Assembly (NCBI RefSeq): GCF_029318685.1
Contig: NZ_CP119677.1
Span: forward strand, 2,409,001-2,473,000
Direction of reading: 5' to 3'
Length of the DNA: 64,000 bases
Origin: Ruminiclostridium papyrosolvens DSM 2782
GTDB taxonomy: Bacteria > Bacillota > Clostridia > Acetivibrionales > DSM-1351
The notes beneath the pieces are model-generated. The model was not told the DNA's origin, searched no databases, and saw nothing but the letters and a program-made list of their open reading frames with translations. The position numbers and the translations under genes were made by a program. Shown here piece by piece: positions 44,890-53,064 of the stretch. Each line of letters starts with the position of its first letter. Position 1 is the stretch's first letter.

Positions 44890-45110
44890 GTTAGGATTTT
44901 ATGTAATTTCGGAAGTATTGTACAAATGCGGTCCGCTCCATCCTCGTTATGGGTGGAGCGCTCGGTCAAATACATGGGTACTGTGGGATAGAGCTGGTGT
45001 ATACTGGATAAAAGCGAGCAGTCCGCAACTGAATTGTAATCATGAAAGCCTATGCCGTCTATTGCTGCAAAAGCCGATTTATCGGACAATTCGGACAATA
45101 TTGTAGAAAT
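44890..45110 (-). pseudogene. Fragment of a GH30-like glycosidase gene
   Basis: The minus-strand frame reads A-A-I-D-G-I-G-F-H-D-Y-N-S ... L-Y-P-T-V-P-M-Y-L-T-E-R-S-T-H, the strand with the catalytic Glu (T-E-R-S) in GH30 glucosylceramidase/xylanase-like enzymes. Only about 70 residues remain; both flanks are missing. The surrounding 44526-45449 interval holds no intact gene. Confidence 0.6.
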
Positions 45111-45218
45111 GTAATTTATGGTGAAGCTTCCGCCGTCGAAGGACGGTTTAATATTACTATTATTTTATTTATGTATATTCGTCTCTATCCTTTTAATAAA
45201 ATAGAATAATACCTGTGC

Positions 45219-45252
45219 AATATTTTACCATAATTTGTCCCAATTTGGTAAT
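45219..45252 (-). promoter_or_regulatory. Copy A of a repeated promoter-like element
   Basis: On the minus strand ATTACC, 19 bp, TAAAATATT with TATGG before it (extended -10 TGnTAAAAT). The same element occurs at 48031, 52881 and 58694. This copy has no gene close behind; the GH30 fragment lies downstream, so it may be an orphaned promoter. Confidence 0.5.
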
Positions 45253-45286
45253 AACAAATAGTTATATCAGAAAAGTCATATAAATT

Positions 45287-45313
45287 AAAAAAAGCCGTGA
45301 AGGCGACTTTTTT
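45287..45313 (-). terminator. Repeated-type terminator (copy near AraC end)
   Basis: AGTCG / CGGCT on the minus strand with a G-U pair and seven T. Same sequence family as 48091 and 52952. Confidence 0.65.
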
Positions 45314-45386
45314 AATAAACATTTTGGTAATTAACATAATGCAGTCCGGATAAGTTGCACAATAATTGTTTCAGTGTTTTCTCAGG

Positions 45387-45436
45387 TACAACAAAATTCC
45401 AAGTTAATCTGTCCTATAACTTGGAATTTTGTTGTA
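45387..45436. terminator. Exceptionally long perfect hairpin behind the AraC gene
   Basis: A 20-bp perfect stem (left arm TACAACAAAATTCCAAGTTA) with a 10-base loop, 14 bp beyond the AraC stop. No clear T-run follows on the minus strand. It may be a terminator or a palindromic repeat. Confidence 0.7.
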
Positions 45437-45449
45437 TCCTATTTAGTTA

Positions 45450-46415
45450 TTACTTCCTCACCGGTCTGACATACTTAAAAAACCGTTCCGGATTATGATA
45501 AAAGTAAATTATTCTACCGGGAGAAGTATCAAAGCAGTAATCAGTGCCTGCAAAATCAAAAGTTGCCATTGCCTTTTCAATCTTTTCTTCTACACTACGA
45601 TTTTCCTGCTCATAGTCGAAAGGTCCGTGTTCAAAAACAATATACTCGGCCTCGGGAACATCAATCATAAGCATTTGCGGAGGTACTTCGCCTTTATAAT
45701 TAAAAGGAAGTCGTACACCGTAACACTCTGAACGTGGAATACCCCAGTCACAAAGCCTGCCCTCAGGGTCATTTATGTACGCCATAATCTGACCGCTGCT
45801 GCTGTTCGGTTCGCTCCCGCCATCGTCATCCAATTTGCCCTTGATACTATCGAGTAAGCCGCAAATTGTGTCGCAGTCCTGTCCCGGAATAAGATCTTGC
45901 TTTTGCCAAAAATCCCAATACCCGTTACTCTCATAGTTTTTAATATGTAAAAATTTGTGTGCGGGTATGGTTACAAAATATATTTTTATATCATCTGTAG
46001 ATTTCATCATGCCAATCTCTCCTAATCCTAAAAAGTAGCGGTCGAAAGGGTTTATTTTTGTACGAAGAACGACAGGGGTAGGCTTCTTTCGGTACTCATT
46101 AGGAGCTACACCATAGGTTGCTTTAAAAGCTCTGGTAAAAGCTTCATGCGATGAAAAGCCATAATCAAACGCAATATCTAAAAGGCTTTTTTCACTATCC
46201 CGAACCTCCTTTAGTGCGAAGGCTAATTTTCTATGCCGAAGATAATCCCTGAATTGCATACCCGATATTTCTTTGAATTTTCTCGTTGCATAAAATTCGG
46301 AATAACCCAGTCTTCTAGACAAAAAGCGTAGTGTCAAGGCTTCATCATTATAATTTTTAATACATTTGTCAATTTCATCAACAATTATTTGAATTTGTTT
46401 GTGCCACTCGTACAT
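45450..46415 (-). CDS. AraC-family regulator with GyrI-like effector domain
   Basis: 321 residues. The AraC DNA-binding domain is N-terminal (about 8-108; L-S-R-R-L-G-Y-S-E-F-Y-A-T-R-K-F, D-I-A-F-D-Y-G-F-S-S-H-E-A-F-T-R-A-F, G-V-A-P-N-E-Y-R), followed by a GyrI/effector-binding domain (about 145-320; F-V-T-I-P-A-H-K-F ... Y-I-V-F-E-H-G-P-F-D-Y). This order is seen in Rob/BmrR-like multidrug sensors of clostridia. Its targets are not obvious. The next gene upstream is a dockerin GH27 enzyme on the same strand. Confidence 0.9.
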   Translation of the reverse strand: MYEWHKQIQIIVDEIDKCIKNYNDEALTLRFLSRRLGYSEFYATRKFKEISGMQFRDYLRHRKLAFALKEVRDSEKSLLDIAFDYGFSSHEAFTRAFKATYGVAPNEYRKKPTPVVLRTKINPFDRYFLGLGEIGMMKSTDDIKIYFVTIPAHKFLHIKNYESNGYWDFWQKQDLIPGQDCDTICGLLDSIKGKLDDDGGSEPNSSSGQIMAYINDPEGRLCDWGIPRSECYGVRLPFNYKGEVPPQMLMIDVPEAEYIVFEHGPFDYEQENRSVEEKIEKAMATFDFAGTDYCFDTSPGRIIYFYHNPERFFKYVRPVRK

Positions 46416-46533
46416 TGTTTAGTACACCCCGTTTCAACCACCCTAGACATATTATAAATAATTAGAGAGAGCACTGCTTGATTTTACTTGCTGTTATTTT
46501 ATTTTCTATTTAAGCTTTGCATAATCCTCTTAA

Positions 46534-47952
46534 TTATTTCTGGGCAGGAAACTTAGTAATAATCCCCAGTAAATATTGCTTGCTTAATGAAAAATCCAGT
46601 GCAGTTATTTGACCGTCTCCGTCAACATCAGCAGCAAGTTTGCCGTTTGAATGAGGAAAATCCGAAATCTGACCCAGAAGATACCGTTTAATTAAAGAAT
46701 AGTCCAGTGCATCAATCACGCCATTTCCATCAACATCACCATACATTATATCCGTATTTGCAGAGCTTGTCTGAACTTTTAATACCACCGCACCATGGGA
46801 CGGTACATTGGCGGTATACCCGGTGTCAAAGGTTCCGCAATCCTTATGCTCCCAAAGATCACGAACCTTTACAGAGCCATCGGAAAGCTTAATATCTTTC
46901 CAGTTAACTGTAATATCTGACGAAACGCCTCCTCGGTTCAAAAGGATAACTGCCTTTGTGGTACCGTCTGTCCCCAGAGGCTTGCACCATACTTCAAGAT
47001 CTCCGGAAGCACTTACCTTGGTACCTTGAACGCCGGCAGCATCTTGGTCAATAGCGATGACTTCTTTGTTGGTAAGAATGTCTTTTGTAGTACCAGTCAT
47101 ATTCCGTAAATCATTTCCTGCAATAAGTGGAGCTGCCATCAAACACCACATACTAAAATGCGCTTTGTATTCTGTATCTGTCATATTACCATTACCAACC
47201 TCCAACATATCCGGATCATTCCAATGGCCCGGGCCTGCATAAGAGGCTGACTTGGAGTTTTCATCAATAATTTTTGCAACACTTCCCCAGTTGTCACTAA
47301 TATCTCCTGTAGTTCTCCAGGAATTACCACAATCTACTATCCATGGCCCTGCAAAATACCAACAGCATATGCTGTAAAAAATCGGCCTGCCTGTTTTCAA
47401 AAGAGCACTCTGCATTTTTTCGTAGCCTGCTTGCAGGTTACTGTCTGAAGCACAATTATCATATTTCAAATAATCTACGCCCCACTCAGCAAATGTATTT
47501 GCATCCTGTTCCTCATACCCCTGACTTCCACTCTGTGGAACGTTGCAGCAAGTAGTCACTCCCCTGTCACCATAAATTCCAAACTTTAGTCCTTTTGCAT
47601 GAATATAATCTCCCAAAGCTTTCATACCGTTAGGAAAACGTTTTGGGTCAGGAATAAGCTTTCCATTTACATCACGGGCAGGGTTTGCCATCCAATTGTC
47701 ATCAAGGTTGACATACTCATAGCCTGCATCCTTCATTCCTGTAGAAACCATAGCATCTGCAATTTGCTTAATCTTATCTTCATTGATGTCACCTCCGAAG
47801 ATGTTCCAGCTGTTCCACCCCATTGGTGGTGTCAAACCCAGATTGTTGTTCAGAGCCAGCGCTTGATTGCCATTTTGGAAAGCTGACGGGAATGGTGAAA
47901 TAAGCGCCGCTGTCAAAATTCCTAAGGCGATAAGGCGTTTGATTTTTTTCAT
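46534..47952 (-). CDS. GH27 alpha-galactosidase/beta-L-arabinopyranosidase with dockerin (cellulosomal)
   Basis: 472 residues. Signal peptide (1-33, ends near Q-A-L-A). GH27 catalytic domain (about 36-320): G-W-N-S-W-N, the nucleophile region Y-L-K-Y-D-N-C and the acid/base region W-N-D-P-D-M-L-E-V-G. A beta-sandwich (about 325-400) and a dockerin (about 405-470) with two calcium repeats (D-V-D-G-N-G-V-I-D-A-L-D and D-V-D-G-D-G-Q-I-T-A-L-D) follow. The dockerin docks to cohesins of a cellulosome scaffoldin. The choice between alpha-galactosidase and beta-L-arabinopyranosidase activity cannot be made from sequence alone. A promoter-like element lies 79 bp upstream. Confidence 0.92.
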   Translation of the reverse strand: MKKIKRLIALGILTAALISPFPSAFQNGNQALALNNNLGLTPPMGWNSWNIFGGDINEDKIKQIADAMVSTGMKDAGYEYVNLDDNWMANPARDVNGKLIPDPKRFPNGMKALGDYIHAKGLKFGIYGDRGVTTCCNVPQSGSQGYEEQDANTFAEWGVDYLKYDNCASDSNLQAGYEKMQSALLKTGRPIFYSICCWYFAGPWIVDCGNSWRTTGDISDNWGSVAKIIDENSKSASYAGPGHWNDPDMLEVGNGNMTDTEYKAHFSMWCLMAAPLIAGNDLRNMTGTTKDILTNKEVIAIDQDAAGVQGTKVSASGDLEVWCKPLGTDGTTKAVILLNRGGVSSDITVNWKDIKLSDGSVKVRDLWEHKDCGTFDTGYTANVPSHGAVVLKVQTSSANTDIMYGDVDGNGVIDALDYSLIKRYLLGQISDFPHSNGKLAADVDGDGQITALDFSLSKQYLLGIITKFPAQK

Positions 47953-48030
47953 TAAAATACCCTCCCTAAAATAAACTTTAAATTCATTTGATATGTATGC
48001 TTGTTATAATGAGACTTCGTATAAATTAAT

Positions 48031-48063
48031 AATATTTTACCATATTTTATTTAAAATGGTAAA
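48031..48063 (-). promoter_or_regulatory. Copy B of the repeated promoter-like element, before GH27
   Basis: Minus strand TTTACC, 18 bp, TAAAATATT with TATGG before it; an inverted pair TTTTACCAT/ATGGTAAAA is also present. 79 bp ahead of the GH27 start. Confidence 0.6.
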
Positions 48064-48090
48064 ATACGAGCTAATATTTAATATAAATTG

Positions 48091-48115
48091 AAAAAAGCCG
48101 CAATGCGACTTTTTT
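48091..48115 (-). terminator. Terminator behind the TIR gene
   Basis: Minus-strand AGTCGC / GCGGCT (6 pairs, one G-U) flanked by A- and T-runs; 69 bp beyond the TIR stop. Confidence 0.75.
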
Positions 48116-48183
48116 CTTATAATTATAAAGGTATTATTCTGAAACATATCTTTAGAACTGCCAAGAGGTTCTTAAAACTATGC

Positions 48184-49146
48184 TTAGGCAAGCGACTTAT
48201 GTCTAATAATAATATCGCTTACTATATCGTCTGTTGAAACTTCATTTGTATCTATGTAGCCGTCAATTGTGCCAAAAACACCGTCAACTGCTCCCTGCCC
48301 ACATTTGACAAACATAATCCTATCGTCTGCAACTTTTTGGTTCAAAAGGTCACGAATTGCCCTCCACTCAATGCCACACCACTTCTTTTCTTGGTAATCG
48401 GCACATATGAATACCACAATCAAATCAGAATGGTCATGATACAATTTCTGAAGATGCGTATCAAGATTGGGGCGTGCAAACTCCGCACGATGATATCTAT
48501 CGTAAAGAATCTGTTCTTTACTAAAAATCTCTACTAACTTTTCAGCTATTTCCTCAACTTTATCGCGATGTTCACCGGGAAATGAGAAGGCAACTTTAAA
48601 GCGCCTTAAATTAGGGATATCAGCTTTCATATTTACATTTTTTTCCTCTCTGATATTTTTAAATACTTGTGTTAATTCATCGTACATTGATGCCAAACCT
48701 TCATATGTATAATTTTTAACAGAGGCAACTTTTGCTTCTTCTTCCTCTAATTTAAAAATTCTAGATACAATTGTATCACACTCATCATCAAGCATGGGAT
48801 ATTGATTGATTAAATCAACGTATCTGTTTATGTATGACAGTGTTTGACCGTCCAATCTGCGCCATTTATTAACTGATTTTTTGCTAATCGCTTCTTGTAA
48901 CCATTCCTTCAACGAATCATCCTCTGTATTTCTAACAAGACTATCTAAATAGCTTTTTGCTTCATTAAAGCGCTTCTGTGTTTTCCTGCCCCTTCTCAAG
49001 TACTCTAGCTCTTTATTAATTTCCATAAGATGTCTTCGACTATTTTCGTAATTATCTTGAGTTTTCTTAAGCTTTATAAGTGGTTCTTCAAGAGATTCAA
49101 TTATTCCTTTAACCGTCTGGTATAGGTTTTCTTTTCCCAGTCGCAC
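48184..49146 (-). CDS. TIR-domain protein, C-terminal part of a gene broken by a 17-bp duplication
   Basis: 320 codons from this frame's first Met. Residues about 15-170 are a helical coiled-coil region; about 180-320 form a TIR domain (F-K-V-A-F-S-F-P-G, then S-D-L-I-V-V-F-I-C-A-D-Y, and C-G-I-E-W with the likely NADase Glu). The frame overlaps the preceding one by 46 bp; removing one copy of the tandem repeat at 49144-49177 joins them into one 480-residue protein. TIR proteins beside KAP/STAND-type NTPases usually act in anti-phage abortive defence by degrading NAD+. Whether this half is translated alone is unknown; no good SD is seen before its first Met. Confidence 0.85.
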   Translation of the reverse strand: MRLGKENLYQTVKGIIESLEEPLIKLKKTQDNYENSRRHLMEINKELEYLRRGRKTQKRFNEAKSYLDSLVRNTEDDSLKEWLQEAISKKSVNKWRRLDGQTLSYINRYVDLINQYPMLDDECDTIVSRIFKLEEEEAKVASVKNYTYEGLASMYDELTQVFKNIREEKNVNMKADIPNLRRFKVAFSFPGEHRDKVEEIAEKLVEIFSKEQILYDRYHRAEFARPNLDTHLQKLYHDHSDLIVVFICADYQEKKWCGIEWRAIRDLLNQKVADDRIMFVKCGQGAVDGVFGTIDGYIDTNEVSTDDIVSDIIIRHKSLA

Positions 49147-49643
49147 AACAACCTTTTTTTCACAACAACCTTTTTTTCACAAGCAAGCTTGTGTGTTGGG
49201 ATAAACACCAAAGAGGGTATATCTTTTTCGGATAACCCCAAAAAATTCTTTAGCTCTGTAATTGAACTCGTATGGGTAACTGCAAGCTCATTTATTTCAT
49301 CTGTCTTATAGTCAAATGTCGGATATATGCACCTTAGCACTGAGGGCGTATTATCATTTACGAATCGAATTAGTGGATTTGTCAAGGCACGATAATCTTT
49401 GGCTTCATGCCACAACAACGAATCAGGAAGTTTTTCTTCACCATGCTTCCCGGCAAAAACAAACAAAATAGTATTCCCAGTCACATCATTTAAAGAATTC
49501 CAGTATCTTTTAACTTGCTGATAAGTTTCTTCGGCATCCGCATCTCTTGCCAAAAGACACATAATCCACGAGAAGCCTCGTTCGTATGCACTTTCTAAAC
49601 TGTATTTTAAAAAATCCACAATCGGTATTTTCACGATTTCCAT
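49101..49643 (-). CDS. N-terminal part of the broken TIR gene (unknown domain)
   Basis: 180 codons, of which about 165 are native. The N-terminal domain (I-V-D-F-L-K-Y-S-L-E-S-A-Y-E-R-G-F-S ... T-I-L-F-V-F-A-G-K-H-G-E-E-K) has alternating beta and alpha elements but I do not recognise the family. From the tandem repeat on, it reads in a wrong frame and stops after R-R-L-K-E. It starts 100 bp after the KAP NTPase gene with a good SD (CAAAGGAGAAA). It is probably the sensor or adaptor half of the TIR protein. Confidence 0.8.
   Translation of the reverse strand: MEIVKIPIVDFLKYSLESAYERGFSWIMCLLARDADAEETYQQVKRYWNSLNDVTGNTILFVFAGKHGEEKLPDSLLWHEAKDYRALTNPLIRFVNDNTPSVLRCIYPTFDYKTDEINELAVTHTSSITELKNFLGLSEKDIPSLVFIPTHKLACEKKVVVKKRLLCDWEKKTYTRRLKE
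49144..49177 (-). repeat. 17-bp tandem duplication that shifts the TIR gene frame
   Basis: Two exact copies of CACAACAACCTTTTTTT (49144-49160 and 49161-49177), followed by CAC. Since 17 is not a multiple of three, the duplication moves the frame by one; deleting one copy makes a single open frame from 49643 to 48184 reading ...K-L-A-C-E-K-K-V-V-V-R-L-G-K-E-N-L-Y-Q. Confidence 0.95.
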
Positions 49644-49742
49644 AGTTTGTTTCTCCTTTGATAAAAGTTAGGTATTGTATTAAAAGTAAGTAAAATGCAT
49701 AGATATTGCTAAAATCAAAATTTTTGAATTTAGCTCTTATTT

Positions 49743-52700
49743 TTATACGTTATCACTATTTATTAAAAAAGCATCAAGTACATTATAAATTCCATCAACA
49801 CCATTTGCATAAGATACAGTATAATTACTTGTATGAACTTCTCTATTCTCACTTCTAGAAATTTTTGATTTTATTATACTCCTATGCTTCTGCCAGTACA
49901 TAATTAGTTCTTTCTTATCCAAAGATATAGTAAATTCATCTATATTTGGTATATAATTTGTATTACCATAAAGTGTATATGTCCGTGACAAATTAGATAA
50001 TAAATAATCTATAAAATACTTGCAATTACTTTCACTTATTTCTGGATTAAAGCAATAGCCAAAAATGTAATCATTGACTGTCTTCCGTATCCCTTGATTA
50101 TCTTTGTACCCTGTTATGTCATAATAACCGCACCCAAGACTATTATCTGGAGACATACTATTTCCTAACTGGTATAATATAAATATTTTCATATTATTCT
50201 TTAAGATAAGCAGTCTATTGTCCAAATCAATAATTTCACCTAAATTACCCTTTAACTTAACAAACTCTGAATATTTTCCGCAAACATTTTCAATAGAGAG
50301 CTTATCAACCTCATCAAAGATATTTATTTTTTTGTCTATAAAGCGAACTTTAAATATCCGAAAAATCTTTTGAGAAATCTCACGCATTTCTCCAATTAAT
50401 CGGGTACTAATATCACCTTTAATACTAAAATCACTTGATGGAATAGCTTGAGGATTTCCGTGTATATAAAGTGACCTCTCTAAATTAAACAAATCACTAC
50501 CTCTTTCTGCACAACAATATAAACGGAATTTCAGTAAATCATATAATCCCATGACGCCTCGTTCTTCTTTACTTAAAGCATTTATAATCCCTTCACTTAT
50601 ATGCTCACCTTCACCAAATATCCACTCTGCAATTCCATGGATATTTTTATTGTCATTATTTAAAAACTCTCCTTCAATATCGTTCCAACCAACTTTATCA
50701 AGCAATTTTACAATAAAAAATACCAAAGTACTTCTAAAACCAATGTTAATTTTTTCAATTTTAAGAAGTGAATGTTTATGTAAATTAAGTACCGCATAAT
50801 TTATTACCTCTTTGGCTTTTTCAGGTGTAAATTGTGCATGTAAAGAATTTACCAATGTCCTCCAAAGTCTCTCATGGCGTTCTTCATTTTCTAAAAAAGA
50901 AAATTCTTTACTGTTAAGCACATCTTTTATTGTTTTTACAGACAGAATATCATCTTTTAAGTTAACATAGAACCTATATTGCTCTGTTTTTATAGGATTT
51001 GACTGATTAACAATAAGATTTAAATATCTTTCTAAATTTCTATCCCTGTCATTCAATATCGTACCATTAAAGCAAGCATATGATGTAATCATTTCCTGCG
51101 TTATTGTTTCTCTATTCAAGGGTTTACCTGTCGAAGAATCTATAAATTTTTGATTTACGCTAAACACTTTATCTATAAGAAATTTTTGCCTTTTAGAAAG
51201 GGTTTTGATGTACTCCGTGTAGTAAGTGGAATTCTCATACGAGTTTTTACCATCTTTATCTGAATTTTTGCTTTTTGGATACCCATCTTCATTCTTTGAA
51301 ACAACCGAGAAGAATCCTTTTCTGCCCTGAGTTTCTGTGTTATATATTTTTCTAAAAACGTTAGGGTAGTTTATGTAAATCAATATTAAATGTATAATAT
51401 CCTGCTTATCAAAATCACAATTTTGGAAATCCGTTTGTTCAATCCCAAGTAATACAATTGTATTAACAAGCCTCTTCAACTTTCTGGCATCGCCGATAAA
51501 TGATATGTATAGATGAAAATCCTTTGATTCAAAAATATTTCTTAGCCCTTCTACTGCTTTTGATACAAGTTCATTATTTGCAGATAAGTTTTCGGCTAAA
51601 GACGAATCCTTGTTTTCTATAAAATCTTTAAGCAATAACTTTTTGTCTAAATATAGGCTGATTTTCATGTTAACAAATTTTTCTAAAAATTCCGAAATCT
51701 TTTCAGTGTTAAAATTCTTTCGTCCACGAGCTGCAATATTTTCTGTATCATAGCAAAGCACATATGAAATATTCGGTAGCATAAAAGATTTTTTCACTAC
51801 AAAAAGTATTTCTTGAATCTCTAAAAAATCCAATCGGTCTAAATCATCAATAATAATGATAACTTTTTTATCTATATGCAACAATGCTTCTTCCAACTTC
51901 TTAAAAACATCATCTATTGACTCATTCTCAATAGATAAATCAAACCGCAATCCTGAGTATGAAAACGACGGTTTAGTATTCTTTAACATTTTGGCATATT
52001 TCGAAAGAAGTGACCCAAGTTCAGGCACAAAAACCTGTTTTTTAATTTCTTTAACTAAGCCATCAATAAAAATCCTTAATAAATCCTCTCTATTTTCATA
52101 TCTTAACGGTTCAAAATTATATACTATTATTTGGCTGATATATTTCCCTTTCCAATACTCCTTGCAAAGATTGATAAAACTTGATTTACCTGTCCCCCAC
52201 GGTGCATCAATTCCAAATACTAAACTGTCCGGCAATCCGTGATTATAAATGCTCTCAGCAAAACTTTCAGCTTTATCATTAAACATAAATTTATCATCAT
52301 TTTTATTATTAATTTCCTTATCACTCATGAAAAATGACGTTGCTTTATCATCAAAATTCTGTAAAAGTGATTTTCTCAAAAATCCAGAAAGCCAGAAAAC
52401 AAATGGCAGTAAAATAATAATAAACAGCTGCCGCCAAGATAAAAAAATCAACCACTTCTTAGTATTATACAAACCAAAGAAATCAAATACGCAAGTGACT
52501 ATCACTCCCATAAGTAACGGAAATAACAAATCGATTCTATAAGTTATAAATAAAGCTGATGTTCTCTCACTTAATTTGCACTCGTTAAGTGTAAGGCTTT
52601 TAAATATAAATGATACTCTTTCCTTGATTTTTGGAAAAAGGCAATAAGTAAACCCAAAGAAATAGGTTATTGAAATCATCCAAAGCCATAAATCCGATAT

Positions 52701-52835
52701 ATTATTAATTAGCGTTCCTGCTATTATTTTTAACATATAAATGGATTCAGTAAGAATAACTCCCAACAGAAATGTTTTTATAAATAATATATAGTTTACA
52801 GAATATATTTTTTGAGCTTCCTTTTTCATTACCAT
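49743..52835 (-). CDS. KAP-family P-loop NTPase with N-terminal membrane helices
   Basis: 1030 residues. Three or four membrane helices (about 12-155), then a KAP NTPase domain: Walker A G-I-D-A-P-W-G-T-G-K-S-S (about 205-217) and Walker B K-V-I-I-I-I-D-D-L-D-R-L-D, with K-S-F-M-L-P-N-I-S-Y-V-L-C-Y-D after it. The long C-terminal part (about 440-1030) is helical and unrecognised. KAP proteins, such as PifA of plasmid F, take part in phage exclusion; the TIR gene 100 bp downstream strengthens the defence reading. A promoter-like element lies 46 bp upstream. Start at 52835 or the ATG at 52829; GTAGGA precedes the latter. Confidence 0.88.
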   Translation of the reverse strand: MVMKKEAQKIYSVNYILFIKTFLLGVILTESIYMLKIIAGTLINNISDLWLWMISITYFFGFTYCLFPKIKERVSFIFKSLTLNECKLSERTSALFITYRIDLLFPLLMGVIVTCVFDFFGLYNTKKWLIFLSWRQLFIIILLPFVFWLSGFLRKSLLQNFDDKATSFFMSDKEINNKNDDKFMFNDKAESFAESIYNHGLPDSLVFGIDAPWGTGKSSFINLCKEYWKGKYISQIIVYNFEPLRYENREDLLRIFIDGLVKEIKKQVFVPELGSLLSKYAKMLKNTKPSFSYSGLRFDLSIENESIDDVFKKLEEALLHIDKKVIIIIDDLDRLDFLEIQEILFVVKKSFMLPNISYVLCYDTENIAARGRKNFNTEKISEFLEKFVNMKISLYLDKKLLLKDFIENKDSSLAENLSANNELVSKAVEGLRNIFESKDFHLYISFIGDARKLKRLVNTIVLLGIEQTDFQNCDFDKQDIIHLILIYINYPNVFRKIYNTETQGRKGFFSVVSKNEDGYPKSKNSDKDGKNSYENSTYYTEYIKTLSKRQKFLIDKVFSVNQKFIDSSTGKPLNRETITQEMITSYACFNGTILNDRDRNLERYLNLIVNQSNPIKTEQYRFYVNLKDDILSVKTIKDVLNSKEFSFLENEERHERLWRTLVNSLHAQFTPEKAKEVINYAVLNLHKHSLLKIEKINIGFRSTLVFFIVKLLDKVGWNDIEGEFLNNDNKNIHGIAEWIFGEGEHISEGIINALSKEERGVMGLYDLLKFRLYCCAERGSDLFNLERSLYIHGNPQAIPSSDFSIKGDISTRLIGEMREISQKIFRIFKVRFIDKKINIFDEVDKLSIENVCGKYSEFVKLKGNLGEIIDLDNRLLILKNNMKIFILYQLGNSMSPDNSLGCGYYDITGYKDNQGIRKTVNDYIFGYCFNPEISESNCKYFIDYLLSNLSRTYTLYGNTNYIPNIDEFTISLDKKELIMYWQKHRSIIKSKISRSENREVHTSNYTVSYANGVDGIYNVLDAFLINSDNV

Positions 52836-52880
52836 CCTACTTTCAGTTTATCCTATATTTACTTCCCATCTCACTCAACC

Positions 52881-52914
52881 AATATTTTACCATAACTTCC
52901 TTTAAATTGGCAAA
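52881..52914 (-). promoter_or_regulatory. Copy C of the repeated promoter-like element, before the KAP gene
   Basis: Minus strand TTTGCC, 19 bp, TAAAATATT preceded by TATGG. 46 bp from the KAP start codon. Confidence 0.55.
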
Positions 52915-52951
52915 ACATATATCCTTCCTGCAAAAACCCTCACATAACCAG

Positions 52952-52997
52952 AAAAAAAGCCACTATCAATGAATCCCAAAACTCATAAATAGCGACT
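52952..52997 (-). terminator. Terminator behind the triple-GH43 gene
   Basis: Minus-strand AGTCGCTAT / ATAGTGGCT (9 pairs with two G-U), followed by seven T. 68 bp beyond the stop. Confidence 0.7.
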
Positions 52998-53064
52998 CTA
53001 TCTTATATAGGCAATCTATTATCACATAGGCAGTATGCCCGCCGACAGTTCCCCGTAAATCCCA

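Noticed and set aside
44871-45098. Real 75-residue minus-strand gene
   Set aside because: It has no SD or ATG start and its residues match the interior of GH30 enzymes, so it is a gene fragment.
49101-49643. Two independent overlapping genes in the TIR locus
   Set aside because: The exact 17-bp tandem copy and the restored frame after removing one copy show a single disrupted gene; the last 15 codons of the first frame are out-of-frame reading.
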